From IMG/VR virus record IMGVR_UViG_3300043409_001877, positions 62,001 to 126,000 of that record: DNA of 64,000 nucleotides. The stretch is one strand, 5' to 3'. Positions 1 through 12,600 of this stretch are shown here, piece by piece. The stretch is from a virus. Each line of letters begins with the position of its first letter. The stretch's first letter is position 1. The notes beneath the pieces were generated by a model, which saw only the letters and a list, made by a program, of their open reading frames with translations, made no database searches and had not been told where the DNA came from. Both the position numbers and the translations under genes were made by a program.

Positions 1-20
1 ATATTTTATTTTTTTACAAT

Positions 21-3000
21 TTAAAGTTGTCTGCCTAAACCAGTAGGTTTCACCACACCACCACTATAAACATCCCCAAAACTAAAAGCAGATTCTTTAA
101 TAATATCATTTACTTTTTTAGACTCTTCTTCTTTTAATCTTTTTTCTAATAATATTCTAACCCTTTCTTGCTCTTGTTCAACTGGTCTTACATATCTTTC
201 AAATAAAACTGCGTGCTCAACCAAGGGATTGCCTGGTAAATATTCATCATTTAATACATCTAAATCAGCTAACACACGATAAACATAAGTTCTTATAAAT
301 TTATTTAAAAAATAATACATGCTAGGAGTGTATTTAATATTTAAAAATTCAAAAAATTTTATAACAATTGTCGCATATAAATCAGTTAAATTAACATCAA
401 TCACACCACGTTTAGTATTTGGGTCATACTTAGTAAATAATTTATTTACCATATATAAACCGTTTAAATAAATAATACCATCTTTTTCTGCTTTTGTAAC
501 TGACGTATACGGTGCAATATATGTATCACCAAATAAAGCTTTTCTTGAAAAATATCTTATAGTATCAGTATCGTCAACAGTTTTTCCTAGGTCGGTGGCT
601 ATTTCACTATAAGTCATTTTATTTGAAAATAATATTTCTGGTTGGGTTATTAAAGTATGTAATGATAAATCAGGTGTTGATTCATTATAATATATTGAAT
701 TACTTGGTGAGTAATTCGTATGAACAATCGTGTCAGAGCAAAATTCATCAATAACAGAATATGTTTTATCTTTTTGTGATAAAGTTAAAGCGACATTTAA
801 AAATTTAGATAAACCAATTTCAGCCATAAATTCGTAATTATACATTGAGTTACCAATTAAAGCCAAATTAATTTCTTCACCACTTAATTTTATACTTGTT
901 TTGGGGTCTGTAAATTCTTTAATTTCATCATACGTAACAACAGATGATGCTAACATTAAACTTTTTAAGTTAAAACCTTTTTTAATATATGTTTCACTAC
1001 CAAATTTACAAAAATCTAAAAATAAACTTTTAAAATGAGTTAGTTGTGTAAAATTTAAAGAATCTAATAAATTAGCTATTTTAAATTGTTCAAAATAACC
1101 AGTTTTATCATACTCTATATTATCACTCACTGAGCTGACGTATAAATGATTTGTTTTAAAATAATTCCAACCATAAATATTTGAAGTTAATTCATCGATA
1201 CCAGATTTATTTTCGTAAATACCACCACCAAGAACACTATCCATAGCTAAATTTGAACCAACTTTAGTATTATCAAACCATAAAAATCTAGTTGTGTTTT
1301 TTAAAATGGTGTGATTATCAAAAGATGATGGATCATTAAGGAGTACCCCTCTATTAAATTCCTTATTCATTAAATATAAAGATTTATTTGGGTTATTTAA
1401 ATTTAAATTACCGTTTTTTGAATTGTATATACCAGTTAAAACATCTACTTTACTAACATCAAAATATAGATTTGTAACAACTTCAGATGTGAGAAAAGCG
1501 TTTGGGTGTAAAAAATCCATAGCCCAAGATAGGGCAGCAAGAGCTGTAGATGCGCCTTTGGGATCGCATAGTGTTAAATTTTTATATTCATCATCTTTAA
1601 ATTTATTGGCTTGGGCTAGACCAACTGTAGCATTTTCTAGGTCTGGATTGTAGGTTACTTTGTCATTTGAATCTTTATATAATAGTTCGGATAACTTTGT
1701 GATATTAGTATCGTTAATACCTCTTTGTATAAAATTTATATTACCTAATTTTAATCCAGAACCAGGGACATCAGATAACCATGGGCTATGTAATAAATAA
1801 TTTGGTGATATACTACCACCACAAGATGGGTATAATAAATATGATGCTTTATTATCAACTTTATTAAATTTATCACGAAAATTAATTTTTTCTAGTGTCC
1901 AAAGGTAACTCAGGAAATCAGTTAAACTATCTATTTGTTGTGTTAATGTGTTAAAACTAGAGTTTAATGTCTTATCTAAGGCTTCTGGTAAAACTGTTTG
2001 ATATAATGTGTGTGATGGTTTATCTATGGTATTAGTAGTTGCTCGGTACCCATAACTTAGTCTACAATCAACACTAAAAATATTGGGTATATCTAATTTA
2101 GAACCAGCAGCCCCATAAACACTATCATCTCTAATTAAATAAGATTTTGGGTTTTCATTTTTAAATGATGTAAAAAATACGTGTGAAACTAAAAAATATA
2201 AATCAAATAAATCAGTGGCTATAAGTGGCGCTACGGTTAATCTTCTAAAATCAGCGTTAAATTGTGAGTCAATATTTTTAACAGAAGATAATACAGTAAT
2301 AGCTTCTTTTAACGCTTTTTTATCAGCAATACTACCACTTAAAAAATTGGCTTTTAATTTTGAAAAAGCTATGAATGCTTTTATTATTGATTTTTGAGAG
2401 TTTGGATAAAAATTTGGGTCTAATTTTTCTGGGTGTTTTTTTAACCCATTTGTTGCATTACTTAACTCTGTCTTAATATCATCTATTTTATAATTAAAAT
2501 TACCAATATAACCATTTCTATAAAAAGCTGTAAATTCAATATCATTTGAATCATATGTTTTTATTGGTTTAATTATACCAGAATGTCCACCAGCAATAAC
2601 GTGTGGTTTACCATCGTTTTTTAAATCAGTTGTACCACTTAAATAATCACCAAACATAACTTTATTATAGTGATTTAAGAATTTATTTTGTATACCGTAA
2701 CCAACTGGTGGCATGGCAGACTTGTGTGGTATTGAAATTTTTTCTACAATATCTACTTTACCACCGTTTGTAATGTCGTACCCAGTTTTGATATCAAAAT
2801 CAGTTTCAAGATCAGATGCGTTAGTTTGCATAAAATCACCATAAACACTTCTGTTTAAAATCCTAACGGATGGGTAATACAATCTTTCCAATACTGGCAT
2901 TACACCACCAGTTGATCCGTATAGTGTAGGTCTCCTATATAGATCAACATGATTGTAAATATCATTACCTGTTTGTGTTGGATCATATTTTACTTTATCT

Positions 3001-3533
3001 TGTGTATAGTTTAAAGGAACCCCGTTAATTCTAGAAAATAAAGTTTCACTATTTTGCGGTAATATTATATTATTTCCAGATTCACCAAGAGTAAAATAAA
3101 ATAACCCTCCCAAGTATAGTGCAATTGGATACGGTATTTCAATTAATTCTTGGTTTTTATTAAAAATTGTATGTAATTTTTCTGGGGGTAAGCACCGATC
3201 TTTACCAACTAGTTGAGACATATATGTTTTAATAAACATCATTCCAACTTCTGGAAAAAAATTACTTTGATTATTATTAACTCTATTTGTGAATACGTCT
3301 GGTAATATGGATGTATTTAAACTACAATACCCGCCATACACTGGGGCATTATTTTCGCCAATACCTACATTAATATTATTATATTTTATATCGTTAGCTA
3401 GTTCATTTGACTCCGCAATAAATTTATCAGTAAACGTGGTTACTGATTTAAACCAAGGTTCTAAACCATCTTTTTTATCTAAGGTAATACTAAAGTGATT
3501 ACAGTATTCTGTTATATTAGTTTCTAAACTCAT
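21..3533 (-). CDS. Large virion protein, probable baseplate or tail component, unrecognised
   Basis: I do not recognise this 1170-residue protein. It is the last gene of the minus-strand tail array, and only 2 bases separate its start from the stop of the 944-residue gene before it, so it is probably co-transcribed with the baseplate genes. It has no signal peptide, no clear membrane segment and no catalytic motif that I can see. It is rich in Asn, Asp, Tyr and Ser, as the neighbouring structural proteins are. A short charged helix rich in Glu, Lys and Arg lies at about residues 1115-1150, followed by a Gly-rich C-terminus that could be a flexible or docking tail. A structural role is inferred from size, composition and position only. 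Confidence 0.6.
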   Translation of the reverse strand: MSLETNITEYCNHFSITLDKKDGLEPWFKSVTTFTDKFIAESNELANDIKYNNINVGIGENNAPVYGGYCSLNTSILPDVFTNRVNNNQSNFFPEVGMMFIKTYMSQLVGKDRCLPPEKLHTIFNKNQELIEIPYPIALYLGGLFYFTLGESGNNIILPQNSETLFSRINGVPLNYTQDKVKYDPTQTGNDIYNHVDLYRRPTLYGSTGGVMPVLERLYYPSVRILNRSVYGDFMQTNASDLETDFDIKTGYDITNGGKVDIVEKISIPHKSAMPPVGYGIQNKFLNHYNKVMFGDYLSGTTDLKNDGKPHVIAGGHSGIIKPIKTYDSNDIEFTAFYRNGYIGNFNYKIDDIKTELSNATNGLKKHPEKLDPNFYPNSQKSIIKAFIAFSKLKANFLSGSIADKKALKEAITVLSSVKNIDSQFNADFRRLTVAPLIATDLFDLYFLVSHVFFTSFKNENPKSYLIRDDSVYGAAGSKLDIPNIFSVDCRLSYGYRATTNTIDKPSHTLYQTVLPEALDKTLNSSFNTLTQQIDSLTDFLSYLWTLEKINFRDKFNKVDNKASYLLYPSCGGSISPNYLLHSPWLSDVPGSGLKLGNINFIQRGINDTNITKLSELLYKDSNDKVTYNPDLENATVGLAQANKFKDDEYKNLTLCDPKGASTALAALSWAMDFLHPNAFLTSEVVTNLYFDVSKVDVLTGIYNSKNGNLNLNNPNKSLYLMNKEFNRGVLLNDPSSFDNHTILKNTTRFLWFDNTKVGSNLAMDSVLGGGIYENKSGIDELTSNIYGWNYFKTNHLYVSSVSDNIEYDKTGYFEQFKIANLLDSLNFTQLTHFKSLFLDFCKFGSETYIKKGFNLKSLMLASSVVTYDEIKEFTDPKTSIKLSGEEINLALIGNSMYNYEFMAEIGLSKFLNVALTLSQKDKTYSVIDEFCSDTIVHTNYSPSNSIYYNESTPDLSLHTLITQPEILFSNKMTYSEIATDLGKTVDDTDTIRYFSRKALFGDTYIAPYTSVTKAEKDGIIYLNGLYMVNKLFTKYDPNTKRGVIDVNLTDLYATIVIKFFEFLNIKYTPSMYYFLNKFIRTYVYRVLADLDVLNDEYLPGNPLVEHAVLFERYVRPVEQEQERVRILLEKRLKEEESKKVNDIIKESAFSFGDVYSGGVVKPTGLGRQL

Positions 3534-3535
3534 TA

Positions 3536-6370
3536 TTAAATATTGTTAAATTTTGCGCTATTTATTTTACCAGTATATGTTACAGGATTAAAAACCTCAA
3601 TAGCTTCAGATAGTTTTGAATTGAATGTTAATGCTGGAACTTCAGTATTACCGTATTTAACAGTTCTACCAAAATCAATTGGTAATGGTGTTGATTTTAA
3701 TTTAGCATTTAAATTCTTAATAAACCCTTGAAATGGATTTGAATCTTCTTGACCCACTTCAACAGTCTTTACGGTTTCGGCTATTGGTATTAATGTTTCA
3801 AATTTATCGCAATAATATCTTAAATTACTTGTTAGGTCTGGGTATTCATCTAAATAATTTATTTTCTGTTTACTAGACATAGAATAATATAACGGTCTAA
3901 CATCTTTAAATGATATTAACTCATACAAATAAGAGTTAATTATATTATCTGACACTAATTTATTTTTATTTTTAATTGAATTAGTAAAATCAGCTTGGGT
4001 ATATTCCGTTGCATATAAATTAATGTTTTTGGTCACCATATCAAAAAAAATAGCATCAGACGGTGCTTTTAATCTTAAGCCGTTAATTGCTAAATTACCT
4101 AGGTTGGTGTATGTGTTTGTTGCACCATTAATATCAGTAATATCACCTTTTTTGGTTATCTTATATAATTCGCTGGCTGTAACAAATTTAGCGTTGCTTG
4201 AATCCATTTTATCAAAAACTAATTCTTCAAGCAGCGCTAATTCAAAATCAGCTAATTTTTTTGAAAACCCATCCGCTAATCCATTAGTACCTAAACCACG
4301 ATAATACATACCAGAGTACGTAGCGTATAAATTATATTTGGTTATCATTTCACCCAATAATTTATCAGATTGTTTTTTATTTAAATAAGCGTCTAAATCA
4401 TTTTCACCTAACCCAAGAATTGTTGATAGTCCAGTTTTTTTTGTTGCTATATTTGTAATGGCTTTTGGGTTATTTAATACTGTAATTCTATTTAAAGCTA
4501 AATAAATTTCTTCAACAAAGGCAACCTCAAACCAATCTTTATTACCATCATCTATACCAGGATAAGTTAAAATATTCCTTTTAACTTCTTTTTTTTCCCC
4601 GTTATTGTTAAATGTTTCTACTTTGTTTTTAAAGTAATTAGGAAATGGTGTAAATATTTTTTGTTTTTTATCATTTTCAATATAATCAGTAAACTTAGCT
4701 TGTTTTTTAGTTCTAAGATTATCAACCTGTAATTGTTTTATAGCGTTATTAGCGGTTATTTCTAATAATATTAAAAATGTCTGCATGTTGTTAGCTACAA
4801 TTCTTAAAACATTATTCATGTTTGGTTGATAACCTAAATGCTCACCAAGATCACTAATTTGGTCATCAACAAAAGATTCTTCAATAGTTGATTGTAATTC
4901 ATTTAATCTAATTAAAACTAATGATATTACCCTATCATAATTATCAATAGTATATATTTTTTCATTTGCTGTATTTTTTATAGCAACATTTTTATCATTA
5001 TAATCTAAACCAAAAAATAATGTATGCTGTATTAAATCTTTATTACCCGTTGGTTTGTATTTATTATTATATAAAATATCAACATCTTTTACTACTTCAC
5101 TAAAAATTTCACTTGACGTGTTGTTTTTAGCACCACTAGGCAATTCAACAGTATCAATTGATTTTATTAATTCATTTAGTGTGCTATAGTTATTTATTAA
5201 TTCGATTGGTGTTGTATCTGTTAAAAATTCAACTCCAGGTTTTGGTTTATATTGGTTATTATCTTCTACTGTACAATTATTTTCAAACCAATTTCTAATA
5301 TTTCTATTATATTCCTCTACCTTATATTTTATTTCTGATACTTTATCATTTGATGCGCTAGAAGTTTTTGTTTGAATTGAAGCATCTTGCAAAACTGATG
5401 GTGCTATTTTTTCAACAGCACCAGCTAAATCAAACATTGTGGGGTTATTTAATATTTCGTAATGTTTATAAGCCTCTGGATCATTACCAACTAATTCTTT
5501 AATTTCTTTGTTTTGTTTTTCGTATAAACTATTTAATATTTTCTGACCAAGATATTCACCACTATCCAAAAGAAACATATATGGTGCAACATATGCGTAT
5601 ATCATTAAGAATGTGTTGAATATTGAAAACACTTCGCTTTGAAATTCAGCAGTTACATTATAATTACCAGTCTCTGGATCGAATCTAGTATTTGATTTTA
5701 ATAAAACTAAAGAGGTCTCCACCGCCTTACCATAATAACCTTTATAAGTTAATAAAAATCTTGGGTATGGGTACGTAAAAAATATGTTATATGGATTGTC
5801 GTTTTCATTACCTCTTTCAAATAACATTCTACCTTGAACATCAGTGAATTGAATTGTTACTATTGGTATGTGCCCAGCATTTATGGATATTCCAATATCT
5901 GTGATACCAAAAGTTTCTGGGTCTAATATATATTTAGAATTTTCTTTATCATTTGCATCATCACTAGTAAAAAAATCAGTCCATTCGGTTGTCATTTTAC
6001 CTTTTAAGTCAAACGTACCATCTTTTCTTCTATTCTTTAATGGATTTAAAAAATTAATAAAGATGGGTTGCGACTCAATTGTTTCAGACTTAACCCCGTC
6101 ACCACCAACAATAACTGATCTCTCACCTCTTTTAATAACTTTAAGAGATGAATAAATAACTAAATCTTCTTGTTTAACATATCTGTCAATAATCTGATTA
6201 TACTTATTAACAACTTTGTTTGGATCAATTACTAAAACACCTTGGGTATTTCTTTTTTCTGAACTAAATTTTTTAAGATAGGGATTAGTCGCTACAGTTG
6301 ATTTTGGTGGATTAGCTCTTTGAAATAATATTTTTTCTCCCGTTTCAAATATATTATTGTTACTCTCCAT
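3536..6370 (-). CDS. Large virion protein, probable baseplate protein
   Basis: This is a 944-residue protein whose start overlaps the end of the gp53-like wedge gene by 11 bases, a coupling typical of subunits of one complex. The region around residues 150-260 alternates beta-strand-like hydrophobic and aromatic stretches (for example IPIVTIQFTDVQGRMLF and FLLTYKGYYG), the pattern of beta-rich tail hub and wedge domains. The rest is Asn- and Lys-rich with long helical stretches. There is no enzymatic motif and no membrane segment. A hub or wedge component is likely from context, but I cannot assign a specific T4 gene number. Confidence 0.6.
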   Translation of the reverse strand: MESNNNIFETGEKILFQRANPPKSTVATNPYLKKFSSEKRNTQGVLVIDPNKVVNKYNQIIDRYVKQEDLVIYSSLKVIKRGERSVIVGGDGVKSETIESQPIFINFLNPLKNRRKDGTFDLKGKMTTEWTDFFTSDDANDKENSKYILDPETFGITDIGISINAGHIPIVTIQFTDVQGRMLFERGNENDNPYNIFFTYPYPRFLLTYKGYYGKAVETSLVLLKSNTRFDPETGNYNVTAEFQSEVFSIFNTFLMIYAYVAPYMFLLDSGEYLGQKILNSLYEKQNKEIKELVGNDPEAYKHYEILNNPTMFDLAGAVEKIAPSVLQDASIQTKTSSASNDKVSEIKYKVEEYNRNIRNWFENNCTVEDNNQYKPKPGVEFLTDTTPIELINNYSTLNELIKSIDTVELPSGAKNNTSSEIFSEVVKDVDILYNNKYKPTGNKDLIQHTLFFGLDYNDKNVAIKNTANEKIYTIDNYDRVISLVLIRLNELQSTIEESFVDDQISDLGEHLGYQPNMNNVLRIVANNMQTFLILLEITANNAIKQLQVDNLRTKKQAKFTDYIENDKKQKIFTPFPNYFKNKVETFNNNGEKKEVKRNILTYPGIDDGNKDWFEVAFVEEIYLALNRITVLNNPKAITNIATKKTGLSTILGLGENDLDAYLNKKQSDKLLGEMITKYNLYATYSGMYYRGLGTNGLADGFSKKLADFELALLEELVFDKMDSSNAKFVTASELYKITKKGDITDINGATNTYTNLGNLAINGLRLKAPSDAIFFDMVTKNINLYATEYTQADFTNSIKNKNKLVSDNIINSYLYELISFKDVRPLYYSMSSKQKINYLDEYPDLTSNLRYYCDKFETLIPIAETVKTVEVGQEDSNPFQGFIKNLNAKLKSTPLPIDFGRTVKYGNTEVPALTFNSKLSEAIEVFNPVTYTGKINSAKFNNI

Positions 6371-6680
6371 AATATTCTAATCTTTGTTTTAACTTTCTCT
6401 CATATTCCCTAATAGTTGTATCTAATGGTAATGGTATTCTTAAAACTTGACCATCTTTTATATTCCATTCTAACCCACCATATTCTGGGTTTGCCATTAA
6501 TATTAACCAACTATAATAAGGTGCGCCATAATATTCCTGACTAACTTTATCCAATCTGGTTTTATTAATATCATATCTAATAATTTGGTCGGAGCTTTTT
6601 TCGTCCAACTTAATAAATGGTGGTGAAATTGCACTCTCATCACTATTTAATCGTTTATATCTATTGTAGTAACCAGCCAT
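6360..6680 (-). CDS. gp53: Baseplate wedge protein, T4 gp53-like (LysM-like fold)
   Basis: This is a 106-residue protein. The core at about residues 35-90 reads like a LysM-type tail protein: DKVSQEYYGAPYYSWLILMA, then a Pro-Glu-Tyr-Gly stretch, then a strand ending LRIPLP. In T4, gp53 has a LysM-like fold and joins neighbouring wedges around the hub. A charged C-terminal helix follows (about residues 90-106). Its stop lies inside the start of the 944-residue gene, and its start abuts the stop of the 2550-residue baseplate gene, so the three are translationally linked. The family call rests on the motif pattern and context; the protein is shorter than T4 gp53 (about 196 residues). Confidence 0.65.
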   Translation of the reverse strand: MAGYYNRYKRLNSDESAISPPFIKLDEKSSDQIIRYDINKTRLDKVSQEYYGAPYYSWLILMANPEYGGLEWNIKDGQVLRIPLPLDTTIREYERKLKQRLEYYGE

Positions 6681-9600
6681 TATTCTCCTTTGTTATATTT
6701 ACTTAGCTCTGTTTCAGTTGCTTGTTCAACAACTTCAGGGACTTCGCTTTGGTTTATAATATTAAACACATTTCTATATTTTGTAAAGATCTTATAGTTA
6801 TCTAATACCGATTTTTTAACATCAACCGTATCTTTTAGTACAAGTGTATAATCAACCTCATTACCACGTGTTAAATTACTTTCAAAGAACATTGGGTTAT
6901 CAAGTATGGTTTCACCACTATTAGTCTCGGTTATTATTTTAACAACAGAATCGTTAACCTTTTTTATATTTTTAGTATAATCGGTATTAAGTGTAGTTGT
7001 TTTTTTGATAGCATCATCTCTATATTTGTATATAGCTTTAAATGTACTTGTTAATGTTTTTTCTATTTTTCTGTATCTAGAATTTATTTGTCTGGTGGAT
7101 CCGCTGGTAACCAATTTTTTTGGTTTATCTGCTGCTTTTATTAATTTTAAAATATTTTCTTTATCATTATCATCCAATGTGGCAAAGAATCCAACAAAAA
7201 ACATGTCAACTAAACCAGAAACTGGTATTGGTTTTGATTTTGTTGCTGCAACCAAACTATTTAACCCTGGGCTTAAATCTTTTACTAACTCCGAATTAAT
7301 TTCAACCCCATATTTAATAAATTTATTAATTTCAGTAAGGTATCGTTCTGTTGTTGTACCACCAACTGAAGAAGTATTTATTGTATAATAACTAATAGGT
7401 GTGTTTAGTAAAGTATTTTTATTTGCACCATAATAAAATAAATCTATTGCTTTAGGGTCTAATGCTAAAAGTTTCCGAGCAAACTCGGTAGTTTCATCAC
7501 CATACATTATATCTAAATCAAATTTCTTAGATAAAAAGTTGTCGTTAACCATAATATCCAACATTTTATTTGAAAAATCAAAAACTTCGTAGTTTATTTT
7601 CTCAAAAGTATATGTCATGTTATAATAATCCGAATATGTACCAGGTACTGGTATTGGTGACGCTCCAGGTGCTGGGGCTGGTGGTTGTATGCTTTTAACA
7701 GTTGTCTCACCAACACCACCAGCTTTATCATATACCGTATTTAAAGTAATTCCACTCACACCTAAAAGAAAATTTGGGCGCAAAGAAGATGTTTCTGTTG
7801 AACCTGTTATAACTCTATTCTCTTTAATTGCAGTTGATTCAACTAAATAGTTATCTTGAGTATAACCAGATGGTACTAGTTTTTTAAACTCAGCGTCTTT
7901 TGTAATTTGTTTAAAGAAGTAAGGGCCGTTACCCATTGACAATAAATTAATTTTATCAGCGTCACTATTTTCTCTATTATAAACAAAATCTCTAACTTTT
8001 TTTAACGTGATTGTTCTTGTTAACCCCGTTTTAAGCGTCTCAGCTGTTCCGAGTAACATTTTTTGATACTTTTGGTAAGGATCGTAGCCAAACACGGTTT
8101 CAGCTGAATACTCCCCTTTACCTATTTTAAAATCATTAGGTATAACTTCAAATCTCTCAATTTTTGTTTCATCCGTTCTTAAATCATATCCTTCTGTAAC
8201 AACAGACAAAGCAGATAATAATACACCAAATTTAGCTGTATTTTCTTCAGCTGAAGTTAAAATGGTATCAATATGATCTGTAATTGTTGCTGTGTAATCC
8301 ATTAATTTACCCACAAGATAATCAGAGAAAATTGCTTTATACGGAACTTCAAAATATTTTAAATACTCGTTATAGGCTTGTTTAGAGCTAGTATCGTAAT
8401 GCCAAAAATGGGCTATATCTAATTTTAACTTGGCAGACATTTCGTTAGATAAACCATTAATCATAAAATCAATATTTTTACGATGGTTACTAAAATCTTT
8501 TAAGAAAATACCAGCAACTTCTGGTTCTGCGTTTACACCATTAATTTTACCGCCATTTAAATTACCAGGATTAAAACGTGTTGCATCATTAAAAGTGCCA
8601 CTAGTGCTTACAACAGTTTTACCATCTCCAATTTTATATAAATTATTTTGAGGGTATAAATGTAGTTTTAATGGTGCAATAGACTCAGTACCTAACGTTT
8701 GATTGTTAACTGCTGCTAATTTACCAAATTCTGAAAATTCAACATAATTTCTTTCAGCCGCCTCATTTTTAAATACTTCATATAAATAATACTTACCACC
8801 AGATGATGTACCATCTGTTCCAGATGTACTAGATGTGCTAGATGTTCCTGAGCTACTTGCTGTACCAAACGTACCGAATTTATCATCTTGATACGCAAGT
8901 TTACTTAAATCATCAAAATACCCTGTATCAGAGTTAGATGAACTACCATCTGTTCCTCTTGCTGAAGATGTTCCGCTTGATCCGCTTGCTGAAGATGTTC
9001 CGCTTGACCCATCAGTTCCACCCGATCCATCAGTTCCAGATAACCCAAGTGGGGCTGAGTTTACTGTTACTAGCGTTTTGTTGTAATTTTTATTTAAAGC
9101 TAATTGTAATAGTAAAGTATTCTTATCGTAGGGTGTGTTAAATTTAAAATTATTGGTTACAATTTTACCGTAAGTTTTATACAAGTCTTGAAATAATTCA
9201 TAATACGATATCTCGTAAGAATTAAAATATGTTTTACTCATATATTTGTCGGAAGTTGTTGAGTTACCTGTGGTTGTTCCAGTTGTGGCATCACCATTCT
9301 CATTTATATTAGGTCTTGTTTTACTAAACTCTAATCTAAATGGTTGCTCACCATAGTTTCTCCAAATAACTTCATTCCAATGCGTTGTACTTGTAACTGG
9401 CGCACCCGATCCGTTTAAAGTATTTTTAGCACTAATATTAAGTTCATCGTCAGCTTTTCTAACATAAAATTTACCACCTTCAGATACAATATCGTATGGT
9501 TGGTAAACTGTACCTGAACTAAAAGTTTTAGCACTTAATATATCATTATTATAAGCTCCACCAGCTGTTGTTGGTTGTCTTCTCTTGGTTATTATACCGA

Positions 9601-12600
9601 TTGTACCGTAAGGTATATCGCTTTGGAAATCTTGAGGTACAATTCTTTCAGCAGCCGCAACAATTGGAATTAAATCTAATGTGTTGCTATCAAAATAACT
9701 TCTTTCTAAGTTAATTAAATTTCTTTCATCTTTATCGTTATTAGCAAATGTTCTTTCATCATATATGTCAGTATTCGCATAATAGTTAAACGATAGAGCG
9801 TTTTGTAATTCATCAACATGTTTTCTTAAACCAGATCCACCAATATATTTAAAACTTAATTGAATATCTGCAATCATTGGTTGAACTCCAATACCTTCTG
9901 GATTTAAATCCCAAACTAATGGTTCGTAAGAAATATTTAAATTACTAATAACAATTTTAGTGTTGTAAAAATCACCAATTCTTAATATACATATTGGTGG
10001 TTTACCAAATGCAGTATTATTAGCGTCACAACCATCACTATCATCTTTCTTTATTGTTTCACCTGGTCTTAAACATTGTTGTAAGAATGTTAACCTGGCA
10101 TTTAAACCTTCTGGTGTCATAGCGTGAAAAGCTGGACTGAAGTATTTTAGTTTTTGTTTTAAACTATCATAAACAATAGGTGCATCTTTCTTTAATAATT
10201 CAAAATAATCACACTCATTTATTAATTTATTTAATATTCTTTGTGCAATTTCTCTCTTGGTTACATTTCTATCATTAGTTGGTACATCACCTGGGGGTGT
10301 AGTATATTCATCTACTGGTTCTGGCACAACTTCTACCTTTGGTGGTGCTGGTTCTGGTGCGTCAACTATAACACTAATTTGAACACGTCTAGCATGTGAA
10401 GTAACAATTGATAAAGCACCACAAACAACATCTTCATAAGGTCTATTTAATTTTGCCTCTACTGAACCTATTTGTGTTTTTGGTATACTTGGTAATAAAT
10501 TACTAGCTTTAACTTTTTCAGCTATTTTATCACTCTCAAAACAACAGTACGTTAAATTCGTACCATTTATATCACCAACTGGTGGTGCGGACACTTCAAA
10601 ATATTTATTACTACCTGCTGTTGTCTTTTTATAGTTTTGGTAAACATTTTCTTTATTACCTTCTTCAAATATACTTGCAGCAAGTACAGCATTGGGGTTA
10701 CCATTAAATAATATTTTAGACCTTTTACCATTACCTTTATCACGGTATACGGTAAAATAGGTTGTTGTAGCAAAACCTTCTGCACTATACATATAAGCCT
10801 CTGTAATTTCATCTGTCCCGTCTTCACTAGCATATATCTTACCTACTTTAACTAACACATTAAGAATTAACCATACAGAAACTGATATAATTCTTCTTTT
10901 AGCTAAATCCTCATTATATGTTGATGTTGAGGAATCTGGCCCTAATGGTGAAGCGTATGCATCTAAGGTTATTGTTAAATCAAATTGTTTGTATTTGGCA
11001 TCACTTAAGTCTTTTTCAATGTCTTTGTATTGTTTATTAAAACCATACCAATTACCTTTATCAACACCAACATTATTTGGATCTTCACTAAAAAAATAAT
11101 TTTCTGCCGAACCACTACCAATTGTTTTGTTATATCTTATCCAAGCATCTGATACTGAACCTGGAAACACTTTAACTTTTTCAACACTATCAGATCCTGT
11201 TAATGTTCCATTACTTAATTTTTGATATTGATCAAAATAATCTGGGTATCTTTCAATTCTACCAGTGTCATATATCGTTGTTTTTTTGTTATATTTATCA
11301 ATCGGTAATGGCACATCATTTTCAAAAAATAAAGATCTACCATTTATTGACGGAACAGGTACTGCTTGGTCATTAGTGCTATCAACCTTGATTGTTTCTG
11401 GTTGTTTAGTTACTGTAATTTTTTCAATTTTCTTTTTAATTGCTTCGTTAGGTATTTTTACATTTAAACCAGCAATAACTTTTTTAAAGTAATCAATATC
11501 AGATTGTGAAAACTGATTCCAAATTCTAGCCAATTCAAATATATCAAACTCAACACAGCCAGCCCAAAATGCCGCTAATATTTCATCAATTTCACCATCA
11601 GTTAATTTGGCTAATTCTTTTTGTGTTAATAGATTTAAAATAGATGGATGATCTACAACAATTTTCCAACTAAGTGAACCACTTCTTTCTGAGTTATTAT
11701 ATGTATAAATTGGTTCTGGTCTACCTAAGAATTGATGTGTTGTCCAGTTTGCGGTTGTATCATCAGTAAATGTAATATCGTATGGTGGGAACCACATAAC
11801 TCTACCACCGTTAAAACCTTTTTCACAATTTGGTAAATCGGTAAATTGGGCAGTATCTCTCCATGCTAAATTCTCCAAAGAGAACATGTATTTTCTGGCT
11901 CTTTTTTCACTAAAAGCCTCAGTTTGTGCAGCGGCAAACCCCCCTTTTTCTCTTCCATAACCATCATTAACGTTTAATTCCGATGGGTGTATATTTAAAT
12001 TACCATATCTATCTAATACGGAGTTTCTTTCACGTCTAATTAATTCTTTGTATCTAACCAAATCTGTTATTTTAGAATATGGTCTAGCTTTAGTCCATAC
12101 TCTACAAAGCTCAGCTTGGTAATACATTGAGTCTTCATTTCTTTTACCGCTAACATCTAAACCAGGTATAAGATATCTATAGCCTATAACCTCACCCTGC
12201 TTATTAAATTTATCAATTTTAACAGGCGCTATAGTTGCATTTCCTCTTGATGTAAAATCATAACCATCATAAAATTTAGTCAGTGTTTGGTCAATTGGTG
12301 AACCAAAACCATTAATACCCTTTTCAAGTAATTGACTTGTTTTATAAAGAATAGAACATTCTCTAAAAGTATTTCTACGATTCTTAATATAACTTAGTTT
12401 ATTATCATCCGTAAATTTAACATTTATGTGTTTACCTAATTTAGTTTTATAATCATATACAACATCTATTGCGCTTGAAGACTTCCAAACAAAATCAGTT
12501 TCTAATGAACCATATTGTGAAACCTGATCATAACCAGGTTCTTCATATACTGATGTTGTATTTGTACCAGTATCAACTTGGTGAGTTATAACTCTAATTA

